DNA from: Candidatus Subteraquimicrobium carltonvillense
GTDB lineage: Bacteria > Actinomycetota > Aquicultoria > Subteraquimicrobiales > Subteraquimicrobiaceae
DNA length: 13,108 nt
Reading direction: 5' to 3'
Assembly: GCA_002339355.1 (NCBI GenBank)
Contig: DDKQ01000082.1
Span: forward strand, 1 to 13,108
Part shown: positions 1 to 6,419 of the stretch, one piece after another
Numbering within the stretch: position 1 is the stretch's first letter
Layout of the letters: each line of letters starts with the position of its first letter
The notes under the pieces: model-generated
The model's database searches: none
Told to the model about the DNA's origin: nothing
The model's input: only the letters and a program-made list of their open reading frames with translations
Position numbers and translations under genes: made by a program

Positions 1-26
1 GGGGTGAAGCCAGAAAACTTAGCCAA

Positions 27-40
27 AAACATATATGTTT
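27..40. repeat. 14-bp perfect palindrome upstream of the first gene
   Basis: AAACATATATGTTT is a perfect 14-bp inverted repeat about 55 bp before the first start codon. It could be an operator-like site or chance in AT-rich DNA. It overlaps a short open stretch (1-42) that may be the tail of an upstream gene, so a regulatory role is uncertain. Confidence 0.3.
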
Positions 41-93
41 AACAGGGGTTTAAAAAATTAAACAGCCTAATAAAGGAAGGAGGTGGAAAAGCA

Positions 94-258
94 ATGATAG
101 TTAGTCTATGTGAGCCAGGGAAATGTTGCCCTGTGGTAAAGATCAAAGAAAATCGAGTGGAGATAGGAGAAAAAGGAAACTTGTGTATTTTAAAGAAAGG
201 GGAATGGAATGAATTGGTAGAGAAGATTAAGAACGGGGAGCTGCCCAAAATTAAATAA
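94..258 (+). CDS. small uncharacterised Cys-motif protein (54 aa)
   Basis: This short ORF begins at ATG 94 behind a strong Shine-Dalgarno (GGAAGGAGGTGG, about 76-85) and ends at TAA 256-258. The product starts MIVSLCEPGKCCPVV and so carries a C-x4-CC motif at residues 6, 11 and 12. It then has a strand-rich middle and a Lys/Glu-rich amphipathic end (EWNELVEKIKNGEL). I recall small hypothetical proteins of this look, with an N-terminal CCP followed by a beta-rich segment and a short helix, in archaea and clostridia, but I know of no function. The cysteines could bind a metal or form a redox site; that is inference. There is no signal peptide or membrane segment. It stands alone, 213 bp before the glycosyltransferase start. 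The strong ribosome site and amino-acid composition make it a believable gene. Confidence 0.72.
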   Translation: MIVSLCEPGKCCPVVKIKENRVEIGEKGNLCILKKGEWNELVEKIKNGELPKIK

Positions 259-471
259 CAAATAAGTTATAGCAAAAAGCATTCTCTAAAATATCAGGCT
301 CCGAGAAAGGAATCTTTGTTTTCGATACGAAATAACCACCATGTTGTGTTCAATGACATGAGGTTTTTTAAAAAGTAGCAGGATTTGTTGGGGCAGGAGC
401 GAAAAAGCTCATTTGAGAGGAAACCCAGGGGATATATCGTAGCAGCAATAGACGGAAGAAGGTTAGTAGCA

Positions 472-1545
472 ATGAGAATAGCACAGGTTGCACCCATTTG
501 GGGAAGATGTCCTCCGGAGAAATATGGTGGAATTGAGTTAATAGTTTCCCTTCTCACCGAGGAATTGGTGAGAAGAGGTCATGATGTAACGATATTTGCT
601 ACTGGAAATTCCATCACAAAGGCAAACTTAAGGAGCATCTACGATAAACCCCCGAGAGAACTCGTGGGTAGTCCAATCCCTGGTCTTCTCCACGCGCAAT
701 ATGCTTTTCAGACTTGTAAATTTGAGACTCCAAGGTTTAACGTCATCCACAGTCACATCGGTATCCTGGGAATAGTTTTAAGCTCCTTTCTTCCCACCCC
801 CACCCTACACACATTGCATGGTATTTTCCCTGAGTCTGCCAAAAAACTATTCTTGTTTAATAAAGATAAGTTCTATAACTCCGTCAGCGATAGCCAACGA
901 GTAGGTTGTCCAGAATTAAATTATGTTTGTACAGTCTATAATGCCATTGACGTAGAAAAATTTGAGTTTAATCCCAAAAAGGAAGATCACTTCATCTTTA
1001 TCTCCAGGTTTAGTCCCGAAAAGGGAGCTCACTTAGCCATTGATATTGCAAAGCGGGCGGGTATTAAGCTCATCATCTCGGGGAAGGTGGATCCCTGTGA
1101 TAGGGAATATTACCAGACTAAGATTAAACCATTTGTTGATGGTGAACAAATCATTGAAGTCCCGGAGCTTGAGTTCCAAGAAAAGGTCAAACTTTATGGT
1201 GAAGCAAAGGCGTTTATTTTTCCCTTGCAATGGTCCGAGCCCTTTGGATTGGTGATGATTGAAGCCATGGCCACGGGCACACCTGTTATAGCGTTTAAAA
1301 GAGGTTCGGTACCGGAGATTGTAAAAAATGAGGCAACTGGGTGGGTAGTTGATACCGTGGATGAGATGATCTCGATCGTTAAGACGGTGGATTCACTTTC
1401 AGATGGTCGCAGAGCAGCCATAGCAATGGCTTGCAGAAAGCATGTTGAGAGCAATTTTTCCGTGGAGAGGATGGTCGACGATTACGAGAGAGCTTATGAG
1501 GTAATCTCTGGGCAATTTACCCCCTCTGCGCCCCTTGGCACTTAG
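472..1545 (+). CDS. glycosyltransferase family 4 (AviGT4-like)
   Basis: The 357-residue product is a GT-B fold retaining glycosyltransferase that would transfer a sugar from a nucleotide donor, probably in cell-envelope or exopolysaccharide synthesis. The N-terminal domain opens MRIAQVAPIWGRCPPEKYGG, with the Gly-rich acceptor-side loop and the RRGHDVTIFATG strand typical of GT4. HTLHG is at 113-117. The C-terminal donor domain has FISRFSPEKG (176-185) and the E-x7-E element EPFGLVMIE (256-264), followed by ATGTPVIAFKRGSVPEIV. The overall pattern resembles AviGT4-like members named after avilamycin synthesis; the actual substrate cannot be read. ATG 472 is chosen because the family begins at MRIAQ and AGAAGG lies just upstream. 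A TTG at 385 in the same frame would add 29 residues without similarity. No other envelope-sugar genes are adjacent. Confidence 0.9.
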   Translation: MRIAQVAPIWGRCPPEKYGGIELIVSLLTEELVRRGHDVTIFATGNSITKANLRSIYDKPPRELVGSPIPGLLHAQYAFQTCKFETPRFNVIHSHIGILGIVLSSFLPTPTLHTLHGIFPESAKKLFLFNKDKFYNSVSDSQRVGCPELNYVCTVYNAIDVEKFEFNPKKEDHFIFISRFSPEKGAHLAIDIAKRAGIKLIISGKVDPCDREYYQTKIKPFVDGEQIIEVPELEFQEKVKLYGEAKAFIFPLQWSEPFGLVMIEAMATGTPVIAFKRGSVPEIVKNEATGWVVDTVDEMISIVKTVDSLSDGRRAAIAMACRKHVESNFSVERMVDDYERAYEVISGQFTPSAPLGT

Positions 1546-1598
1546 TGACCCCCTTCATCTTCTATAAAATCTCCCATTTTTAAAATCAGAAAGTAAAG

Positions 1599-1632
1599 CC
1601 CCATTCAGCTTTTGACGATAAGCTGTATGGGG
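1599..1632. repeat. long imperfect hairpin before pilB-like gene
   Basis: CCCCAT-T-CAGCTT (1599-1611) and AAGCTG-T-ATGGGG (1620-1632) pair as 12 bp plus a single T/T mismatch around an 8-nt loop (1612-1619). There is no T-tract after it, so it is not a classical terminator. The right arm contains an ATG (1627) and the GGGG that would serve as ribosome site for the ATPase gene. It may be a repeat element or a translational control hairpin. Confidence 0.7.
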
Positions 1633-1638
1633 ATGAAA

Positions 1639-3306
1639 ATGGTTTGGTCGCATGAGAAAATCGGTGAAATTCTTATTCGCGCTAACCTCATCACGGAGGA
1701 GCAACTCAATCAAGCTCTGCAATCTCAGAAGGAGAGCGGGAAACCTCTGGGAAAAATTTTGGTTGACAACGGACTTATAACCGAGGAGCAATTGGCAAAG
1801 GCCCTCGCCCAGCAAAAGAATCTCCCCGTCGTGAGCTTAAGCGAACTTGAAATCGATTCTATGGCAGTTACCTTGATCCCCGAAAGAGTCGCCCGCCGCC
1901 ACCTTGCCATTCCCATAGGATTTGAAAAGGGGAAGCTGGTTCTCGCTATGGCGAATCCTCTCGATATTCACGCCATAGATGATATTCGAGTAATAACCAG
2001 CTATGAGATCAAACCCGTTGTATGTACTGAGTCCGAAATAGTAAACGCCATTAATCAGCATTTCCGTGTTTCAGTTGAGCAGATGGTTGAGTCCATAAAG
2101 GTAGAGGAGGTAAGGGAGGCTAAGGGGGAGGAACTCAAAGTTGTGGCGGAGGAGGCGCCGATTGTAAAATTGGCGAATCAGATCATAACTCAAGCCGTGA
2201 ATCAGGGAGCGAGTGATATTCACCTAGAACCGCAGGAGAGAGAATTCAAGGTGCGTTTCAGGGTCGATGGAGTTTTACATGATGTAATGAGCCTACCCAG
2301 GAAGGTTCAAGCGGGTCTCACATCGCGCTTTAAAATAATGAGCGAATTGGATATCACCGAGCACAGGGTGCCACAGGATGGTAGATGCGGCTTAACGTTC
2401 TCGGAGAGGGAAATCGACCTTCGGGTTGCCACGCTTCCCACAGTTTATGGGGAGAACATAACCCTCAGAATTCTCGATAAAAGTAGAGCTTTATTGAGTC
2501 TTGGAGACTTGGGATTTCAACCGGAGATGCTCGAGAAATTTAAGTCTTGTTACACCAAACCATATGGTGCTATTTTGGTCACTGGTCCCACGGGTTCTGG
2601 AAAATCGACCACACTTTATGCCACGCTCAATGTCATCAACTCTCCGGAGAAGAAGATAATTACCGTGGAAGATCCGGTGGAGTATAGACTCCCGGGAATA
2701 ATCCAAATTCAAGTCAATCCCAAAGTTGGACTCACTTTTGCCAATGGACTTAGGTCCATAGTCCGATGTGATCCAGATATCATAATGGTGGGTGAGATAA
2801 GGGATTTGGAAACCGCTCAAATAGCTGTGGAAGCTGCTTTAACTGGTCATTTAGTGCTATCTACCCTCCACACTAATGATGCTTCCAGTGCCCTCGCTCG
2901 GCTTATAGAGATGGGTGTGGAATCCTTCCTGGTTTCCTCCGCGATTGACTGTGTTCTTGCTCAGAGGTTAGGCAGAAAGCTCTGTGTATATTGTAAAGAG
3001 GAATATAAGCCTACTGAAAAGTTCCTAAGGGAAAATTTCGTCGACCGTGAGTTTGAAGATGTCACTCTCTATAGGGCAAAGGGATGCCGCAAATGTCATA
3101 ATGCTGGTTATAAAGGCAGAATAGGCATTTATGAGCTGATGTTGGTGAGTGATGAAATACAGAATGCTTGTTTGGAGAGAAAATCTTCTGAAGAGATTGA
3201 AAAGATAGCCATCTCACAAGGGATGGAAACATTAAGGGAAGACGGATTCAAAAAGGTCAAACAGGGAATAACATCAATTGAAGAGGTCTTACGGGTGGTA
3301 ATTTAA
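1639..3306 (+). CDS. pilB: type IV pilus / type II secretion assembly ATPase (PilB/GspE family)
   Basis: This is a cytoplasmic hexameric ATPase that powers pilus or pseudopilus assembly. The N-terminal MshEN/GspE_N domain (about residues 1-145) has tandem GEILI..LITEEQL and GKILV..LITEEQL units. The ATPase core shows the Asp box TVEDPVEY (342-349), Walker A GPTGSGKS (316-323), Walker B DIIMVGEIRD (380-389), the His box TGHLVLSTLHTNDA (402-415) and the zinc tetracysteine C449/C452 with C483/C486. All signature residues are present and about 555 aa is normal length. Candidate starts are TTG 1612 and ATG 1627, 1633 and 1639. I prefer 1639 because GGGGATGA sits at proper spacing and the other starts fall inside or right next to the hairpin at 1599-1632. 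No pilC, pilT, pilM or pilin gene is in the window, so PilB versus GspE cannot be separated by context; the symbol is provisional. Confidence 0.93.
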   Translation: MVWSHEKIGEILIRANLITEEQLNQALQSQKESGKPLGKILVDNGLITEEQLAKALAQQKNLPVVSLSELEIDSMAVTLIPERVARRHLAIPIGFEKGKLVLAMANPLDIHAIDDIRVITSYEIKPVVCTESEIVNAINQHFRVSVEQMVESIKVEEVREAKGEELKVVAEEAPIVKLANQIITQAVNQGASDIHLEPQEREFKVRFRVDGVLHDVMSLPRKVQAGLTSRFKIMSELDITEHRVPQDGRCGLTFSEREIDLRVATLPTVYGENITLRILDKSRALLSLGDLGFQPEMLEKFKSCYTKPYGAILVTGPTGSGKSTTLYATLNVINSPEKKIITVEDPVEYRLPGIIQIQVNPKVGLTFANGLRSIVRCDPDIIMVGEIRDLETAQIAVEAALTGHLVLSTLHTNDASSALARLIEMGVESFLVSSAIDCVLAQRLGRKLCVYCKEEYKPTEKFLRENFVDREFEDVTLYRAKGCRKCHNAGYKGRIGIYELMLVSDEIQNACLERKSSEEIEKIAISQGMETLREDGFKKVKQGITSIEEVLRVVI

Positions 3307-3418
3307 TGGTTTCCTTCCAAAAGCTCCAAAAATCTGCAATAGACGTTTAAATTTCCCAAAATTGTAGAAATAGACCTTGAGATCATTTATCCCCCATAAA
3401 CAGTTATTTAAAATGACC

Positions 3419-3434
3419 GACCATTAGACCATTA
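3419..3434 (+). promoter_or_regulatory. tandem GACCATTA direct repeat (possible activator site)
   Basis: GACCATTA occurs twice head to tail (3419-3426, 3427-3434), preceded by a further GACC at 3415-3418. The pair lies about 28 bp before a perfect TATAAT box. From a start near 3474 this puts it roughly at -55 to -40, a usual place for an activator at a promoter with a poor -35. No binding protein can be named. Confidence 0.4.
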
Positions 3435-3438
3435 AAGA

Positions 3439-3467
3439 GGATTTTTGCCCTTTTGGTCGAATATAAT
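3439..3467 (+). promoter_or_regulatory. putative promoter of the caspase-like gene
   Basis: A perfect -10 TATAAT lies at 3462-3467. At 16-17 bp upstream there is only GATTTT/GGATTT, a weak -35. The 5' leader to ATG 3499 would be about 25 nt and includes the ribosome site AAAGGTGAGG. The nearby tandem repeat may compensate for the weak -35. Confidence 0.5.
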
Positions 3468-3498
3468 TTTGGAATAAAGAGAAAGGTGAGGATGTAAG

Positions 3499-4443
3499 AT
3501 GAGGCTAAAAGGTGTATTAGTGGCTGTCTCCCTTGTCTTCCTAATGGTCGCCCTCCTTGTTATAACCATTCCCGCATTCGGAAGTTTAGATAGTGTCTGC
3601 CCTGCCCGTCTGGCGGGCCATGTCTGCCGACAGGCAGGTCATAATTCCAACATTAAGGGTGGAGTCAGCCCCGCTCGTTTACCCTTAAGGAAACCAATTA
3701 TCAAGCCGACTATAGATCTCCCCTCAAATACGCTCAATTTAAAATCAACAAATTCAGTTACCACAGACAAATGGGCAGTAATCATAGGAATTTCAGGCTA
3801 CTTTGGTACGCAGAGCGATCTTAAGTATTGCGATGACGATGCACTGGATGTTTATAATGCTTTGACGACCATTTATGGTTTTCCTCCTGATCAGGTAGTA
3901 TTGCTTTTAGATTCGATGGCGACCACGGCTAATATCCAAGCTACCATCGATTGGCTCATCGCCAATGAAGGTCCGAATTCAATGGTGGTTTTCTACTATA
4001 GTGGACATGGTTCCAGGGCTCTAAGAGGGGATACCGACCGCGAACTCATCGACGAATCGATTGTGCCCTGGGAGTTGAGCCGTATATACGATGGAGAGTT
4101 GGCTTTAAAGTTCAAAACGCTCGAATCCTCAAAGGTCTGGGTGGGGTTTGATTCGTGCTATGCGGGTGGTATGGATGATGTCGGAATTACCGGTCTCAAT
4201 AGAATCGACACCCAAGCCTGCAGAGAAACGCAGCTGAGTTACGAGAGCAACCTGCTTCAAAATGGTTACTTCACTTATTTTATGATCGATGCCGCAATGC
4301 TTCAAGGCAAAGCCGATGCCAATGGGGATGGAGTGGTCTCTATAGAGGAGGCATTCAAATACGCGGAGAACAGTATGCGCTCTTTGCGCTTACGTCAAAG
4401 ACCGGAAATCAGCGATCAGTATCCGGGCGAAATGATCCTCTAA
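3499..4443 (+). CDS. exported caspase-like (C14) peptidase with EF-hand loop
   Basis: The 314-residue product looks like a secreted bacterial metacaspase/caspase-fold cysteine peptidase. Residues 1-28 form a signal peptide (MRLKG, a long hydrophobic run, AFG). After a linker, the C14 domain begins at KWAVIIGISGY (91-101). The catalytic His is in YYSGHG (H170) and the Cys in DSCYAGG (C220). LKYCDDDALDVYNAL (108-122) is the usual strand/helix element of the fold. Near the C-terminus D273-A-N-G-D-G to E284 matches a canonical EF-hand loop, as in calcium-activated metacaspases; the calcium link is inference. Residues about 32-48 are encoded by a palindromic repeat insert (see 3594-3639) and add extra Cys residues to the linker. 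The start has AAAGGTGAGG about 8 nt upstream. It has its own promoter-like region and no obvious partner gene. Substrate and physiological role are unknown. Confidence 0.88.
   Translation: MRLKGVLVAVSLVFLMVALLVITIPAFGSLDSVCPARLAGHVCRQAGHNSNIKGGVSPARLPLRKPIIKPTIDLPSNTLNLKSTNSVTTDKWAVIIGISGYFGTQSDLKYCDDDALDVYNALTTIYGFPPDQVVLLLDSMATTANIQATIDWLIANEGPNSMVVFYYSGHGSRALRGDTDRELIDESIVPWELSRIYDGELALKFKTLESSKVWVGFDSCYAGGMDDVGITGLNRIDTQACRETQLSYESNLLQNGYFTYFMIDAAMLQGKADANGDGVVSIEEAFKYAENSMRSLRLRQRPEISDQYPGEMIL
3594..3639. repeat. palindromic repeat inserted in the caspase linker coding region
   Basis: The stretch contains nested inverted repeats: GCCCG/CGGGC around TCTGG, CTGCC/GGCAG around GACA, and CTGCCCGTC against GACAGGCAG (8 of 9 pairs). 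It is much more GC-rich than its surroundings and lies in frame between the signal peptide and the peptidase domain. This fits a small palindromic element carried within a tolerant linker. Confidence 0.6.
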
Positions 4444-4492
4444 AAAGACCCCATCATTTAAATTTACTGTAGCGCGGGAGTTCATCTCCATA

Positions 4493-4526
4493 ACCAATTA
4501 TCACCGCGTAGGTGATAAGTGGTAGG
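4493..4526. repeat. dispersed palindromic repeat, copy 1
   Basis: TTATCACC (4498-4505), loop GCGTA, GGTGATAA (4511-4518), extended by ACCA/TGGT with one mismatch. The 26 bases 4501-4526 occur again, perfectly and inverted, at 8347-8372, so this is a true dispersed repeat. Confidence 0.8.
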
Positions 4527-4554
4527 TGTTTGTTTATCGCATAGATAATTTTGT

Positions 4555-4601
4555 GTAGCGCGGCCGTACGGCCGCAAAAATTTTGGGCTTGTTCCCCGCT
4601 A
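4555..4601. repeat. GTAGCGCGG...CCCCGCTA repeat interrupted by a short palindromic insert
   Basis: The ends GTAGCGCGG (4555-4563) and GGGCTTGTTCCCCGCTA (4585-4601) match the compact repeat at 11839-11861. Between them lie about 21 extra bases, which complete the perfect palindrome GCGGCCGTACGGCCGC (4560-4575) and add AAAAATTTT. It reads as a repeat copy split by another small sequence. Confidence 0.5.
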
Positions 4602-4630
4602 AGGGTGGAGATGAACCACCCTTTTCTTTT
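4601..4630 (+). terminator. possible intrinsic terminator after caspase gene
   Basis: AAGGGTGG (4601-4608) and CCACCCTT (4616-4623) form an 8-bp stem around a 7-nt loop, followed directly by TTCTTTT. It lies about 160 bp past the caspase stop codon. The same stem-ATGAA-stem design appears at 8329-8343 without a T-tract, so it may instead be a repeat. Confidence 0.45.
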
Positions 4631-4687
4631 GACCAGATACCCTTTGTGCTAATATTAAATCAATCAATTTTTGAAGTCTTTCCGCTT

Positions 4688-4732
4688 ACTAATTTGTTAA
4701 GCCCCGCCCTTCTAGGGCGGGGACAAATTAGT
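4688..4732. repeat. two-tier palindrome (45 bp)
   Basis: The outer arms ACTAATTTGT (4688-4697) and ACAAATTAGT (4723-4732) pair perfectly. An inner stem CCCCGCCCT (4702-4710)/AGGGCGGGG (4714-4722) has a 3-nt loop. Only TAAG on the left is unpaired. No T-run follows, which argues for a repeat or cruciform element rather than a terminator. Confidence 0.75.
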
Positions 4733-4884
4733 GGGGGTTCCAAGGAGGCGTGCCCCATTCGGTCGCAGCCTCGACAGGTCGGGGCGAGAAGGGGAAGCAG
4801 GGAGTCCCGATAAAATCGGGACGACCGTCGGAAGGGGGAAAGCGGAGCTGTTCCCCCTCCGAGTTTATTAGCAGGGATTGTGAT

Positions 4885-5592
4885 ATGAAAGAATTCGAAT
4901 TTTTAGCCGAACTTCAAAGGATCGATTCCCGCATGGATGAGTTGCGAGAGAGGGAGGCGAATCTTCCCGAGAGGGAGAGATATAACGATTTAAAGAAGGA
5001 GTTACAGGTGGTGAAAAATATCCTCTCCGAGAAGCAAAAACTGCTGATGGATGAGGAGAGGAAACAAAAAAAGTTGGAAGGGGAGCTGGAATTATTATCT
5101 CTAAAGATGGAAGGGGAAGAGAAGAAGCTGTATAGCGGGGTGGTAAAGAGCCCCAGGGAACTTGCGAGCATTCAGCGGGAAGTGAACGTACTTCAAAGGC
5201 GGAAGGATGAGATGGAAACGGAGTTATTGGAACAGTTGGACGTGGTGGAGGGTCTTGCCTCAGAAGTCGATGAGCTCTCCCGAAGGGTCGCGAGTTTGGA
5301 GCAAGTCACGAAGGAAGCAGAGGAAGCCTACCACAAAGTCGTGGATGAAATCAAAGGAGAATTTAAAGAACTTGGGTTAAAAAGGGAAGAGACCATTCCC
5401 CAAATCTCCCAAAATCTTCTTGCTCTGTACGATGAAATACGAGGAGAAAAGCACGGTCTCGCCGTAGTGAGAATAGAGGAGGGAATTTGCCAGGGGTGTT
5501 ATGTTGAGCTTCCCGCCGAAGAGGTGGATAAAATGCTGCGTTCGGATAAATTATGGCTGTGTCCTCATTGTAGGAGGATATTGGTAAGATGA
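4885..5592 (+). CDS. C4-type zinc ribbon coiled-coil protein (DUF164/Rv2229c-like)
   Basis: The 235-residue protein has a long charged coiled coil (about 10-160, with many Glu/Lys/Leu heptads and a break near KSPRELASIQRE, 89-99) and a C-terminal zinc ribbon, C202-x2-C205 and C226-x2-C229. This is the usual architecture and length of the zf-RING_7/DUF164 family, structurally related to proteins such as HP0958. A nucleic-acid or protein-binding adaptor role is likely; the exact role is not established for this branch. ATG 4885 starts at the conserved domain; the same frame is open upstream to 4750 but only through palindromic repeats, so I exclude it. The ribosome site is weak (CAGGGATTG). The stop overlaps rnhA by ATGA, implying translational coupling, and this pairing is typical of Actinomycetota. 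Confidence 0.88.
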   Translation: MKEFEFLAELQRIDSRMDELREREANLPERERYNDLKKELQVVKNILSEKQKLLMDEERKQKKLEGELELLSLKMEGEEKKLYSGVVKSPRELASIQREVNVLQRRKDEMETELLEQLDVVEGLASEVDELSRRVASLEQVTKEAEEAYHKVVDEIKGEFKELGLKREETIPQISQNLLALYDEIRGEKHGLAVVRIEEGICQGCYVELPAEEVDKMLRSDKLWLCPHCRRILVR

Positions 5593-6026
5593 AAGGCAAA
5601 GGCAGGCGTAAGTTGATTTTGCACGTCGATGGGGCTGCACGTGGCAATCCTGGTCCCGCTGGAATTGGAGGGATCGTCTTCGACGAAAAGGGTCTCAAGC
5701 TCTGCGAGCTCAGTGAGTATATTGGAGAAACCACCAATAATGTTGCGGAATATTCAGCGCTCCTCCGCGCTTTAAAGCTTGCCTCCGACCTGCCCATGGG
5801 CAAGTCGGAGGCGGAGTCCATACAGATTCATTCCGATAGCGAACTCGTTGTTCGGCAGCTTCAGGGAACTTACAAGGTGAAAAATCCGACTTTAAAATCT
5901 CTCTTTGACAAGGTAAAATGCCTTTTAAGAGCGTACAAGAGGGTTGAAGTTTATCATGTTCCTAGGGAGGAAAATGCAGGAGCGGATAAGCTTGCGAATA
6001 AGGCAATTGACGAATATTTAGGGTGA
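5589..6026 (+). CDS. rnhA: ribonuclease HI
   Basis: The enzyme cleaves the RNA strand of RNA/DNA hybrids in the cytoplasm, acting on R-loops and replication primers. The 145-residue product shows the carboxylate active site D14 (HVDGAARGNPGP), E54 (NNVAEY), D83 (HSDSEL) and D133 (REENAGADKLAN). VRQLQGTYKVKNP is typical of the archaeal/actinobacterial-style type I enzymes that lack the basic protrusion of the E. coli protein. Start ATG 5589 overlaps the stop of the upstream gene. Residues about 65-75 (ASDLPMGKSEA) are encoded by a near-perfect palindrome (5781-5812) and look like a short insertion of about five residues after the helix that follows the catalytic Glu, compared with what I recall of relatives. 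All catalytic residues remain, so it should be active. In mycobacteria the equivalent gene carries an extra phosphatase domain, absent here. Confidence 0.93.
   Translation: MKGKGRRKLILHVDGAARGNPGPAGIGGIVFDEKGLKLCELSEYIGETTNNVAEYSALLRALKLASDLPMGKSEAESIQIHSDSELVVRQLQGTYKVKNPTLKSLFDKVKCLLRAYKRVEVYHVPREENAGADKLANKAIDEYLG
5781..5812. repeat. 32-bp palindrome inside rnhA
   Basis: GCCTCCGACCTGCCC (5781-5795) and GGGCAAGTCGGAGGC (5798-5812) pair at 14 of 15 positions around AT. Read in frame it encodes ASDLPMGKSEA; the opposite strand in the matching frame gives nearly the same peptide (ASDLPMGRSEA). It resembles protein-coding palindromic elements such as those in Rickettsia in design, not in sequence. 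Confidence 0.8.
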
Positions 6027-6031
6027 GTTAA

Positions 6032-6406
6032 ATGTATGAGCTTTTAATTAAAGCACATTTCGATGCGGCACATAGCTTGCGAGGTTATCCAGGCGATTGT
6101 GCAGGTCTTCATGGACATACCTGGCGTGTGGAAGTTGTAATCGAGGGCGAGGAACTAAATGACATAGAATTACTTTACGATTTTAGGAAACTTAAATCTC
6201 AGGTGGATGCAGTCCTTTCAAAATTTGACCACAAGTATTTAAATGAAGTACACCCCTTTGATGAGCTCTCCCCCACTGGAGAAAATTTGACTCGATATCT
6301 TTTTGAGCAACTTAAAGCATCATTTCCCGACGGGATACACTTGAAAAAGGTGAGTGTCTGGGAATCGGAGGATGCTTGCATCAGTTATAAAGAAAGTCAC
6401 GCCTGA
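6032..6406 (+). CDS. queD: 6-carboxytetrahydropterin synthase / PTPS family
   Basis: The 124-residue enzyme belongs to the 6-pyruvoyl-tetrahydropterin synthase fold. In bacteria it usually turns dihydroneopterin triphosphate into 6-carboxy-tetrahydropterin for queuosine and other 7-deazaguanines. Zinc ligands are H14 (FDAAH), H27 and H29 (LHGHTW). The catalytic Cys is C23, with D66/H67 in FDHKYLN and a substrate-binding Glu in the SVWESEDA segment (E111). PTGENL (81-86) is also characteristic. Length is typical. ATG 6032 follows rnhA by 5 bp, with GGTGAG inside the rnhA tail as ribosome site, so it is probably cotranscribed. No queC, queE or queF is present in the window, and the radical SAM proteins further on do not look like QueE. 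QueD for queuosine is therefore a family-based assignment. Confidence 0.9.
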   Translation: MYELLIKAHFDAAHSLRGYPGDCAGLHGHTWRVEVVIEGEELNDIELLYDFRKLKSQVDAVLSKFDHKYLNEVHPFDELSPTGENLTRYLFEQLKASFPDGIHLKKVSVWESEDACISYKESHA

Positions 6407-6419
6407 TATTTTTCCCTCA

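Larger units (their letters stand above)
4444..4884. other. 441-bp non-coding, palindrome-rich region
   Basis: I see no convincing gene here. An open stretch runs upstream of the zinc-ribbon gene in its frame, but it is composed of repeats. The region is a string of short inverted repeats: 4493-4523, the 16-bp palindrome at 4560-4575, 4601-4623, 4688-4732, GTCCCGAT/ATCGGGAC at 4804-4822, and GGGGGAA/TTCCCCC at 4834-4857. Several are shared with other intergenic regions in the window. It looks like a nesting ground for small repeat elements. Confidence 0.75.

Noticed and set aside
1..42. Short open stretch ending at TAA 40-42, possibly the C-terminus of an upstream gene
   Set aside because: Only 13 codons are visible and a second frame is also open to 53, so the choice is arbitrary.
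4583..4884. Open frames through the palindromic region, including an N-terminal extension of the zinc-ribbon protein
   Set aside because: The codons derive from repeats, and the family begins at ATG 4885.
5363..5821. 152-codon reverse-strand ORF opposite rnhA and the zinc-ribbon gene
   Set aside because: It lies entirely antisense to two clear genes and its start segment simply mirrors the palindrome at 5781-5812.
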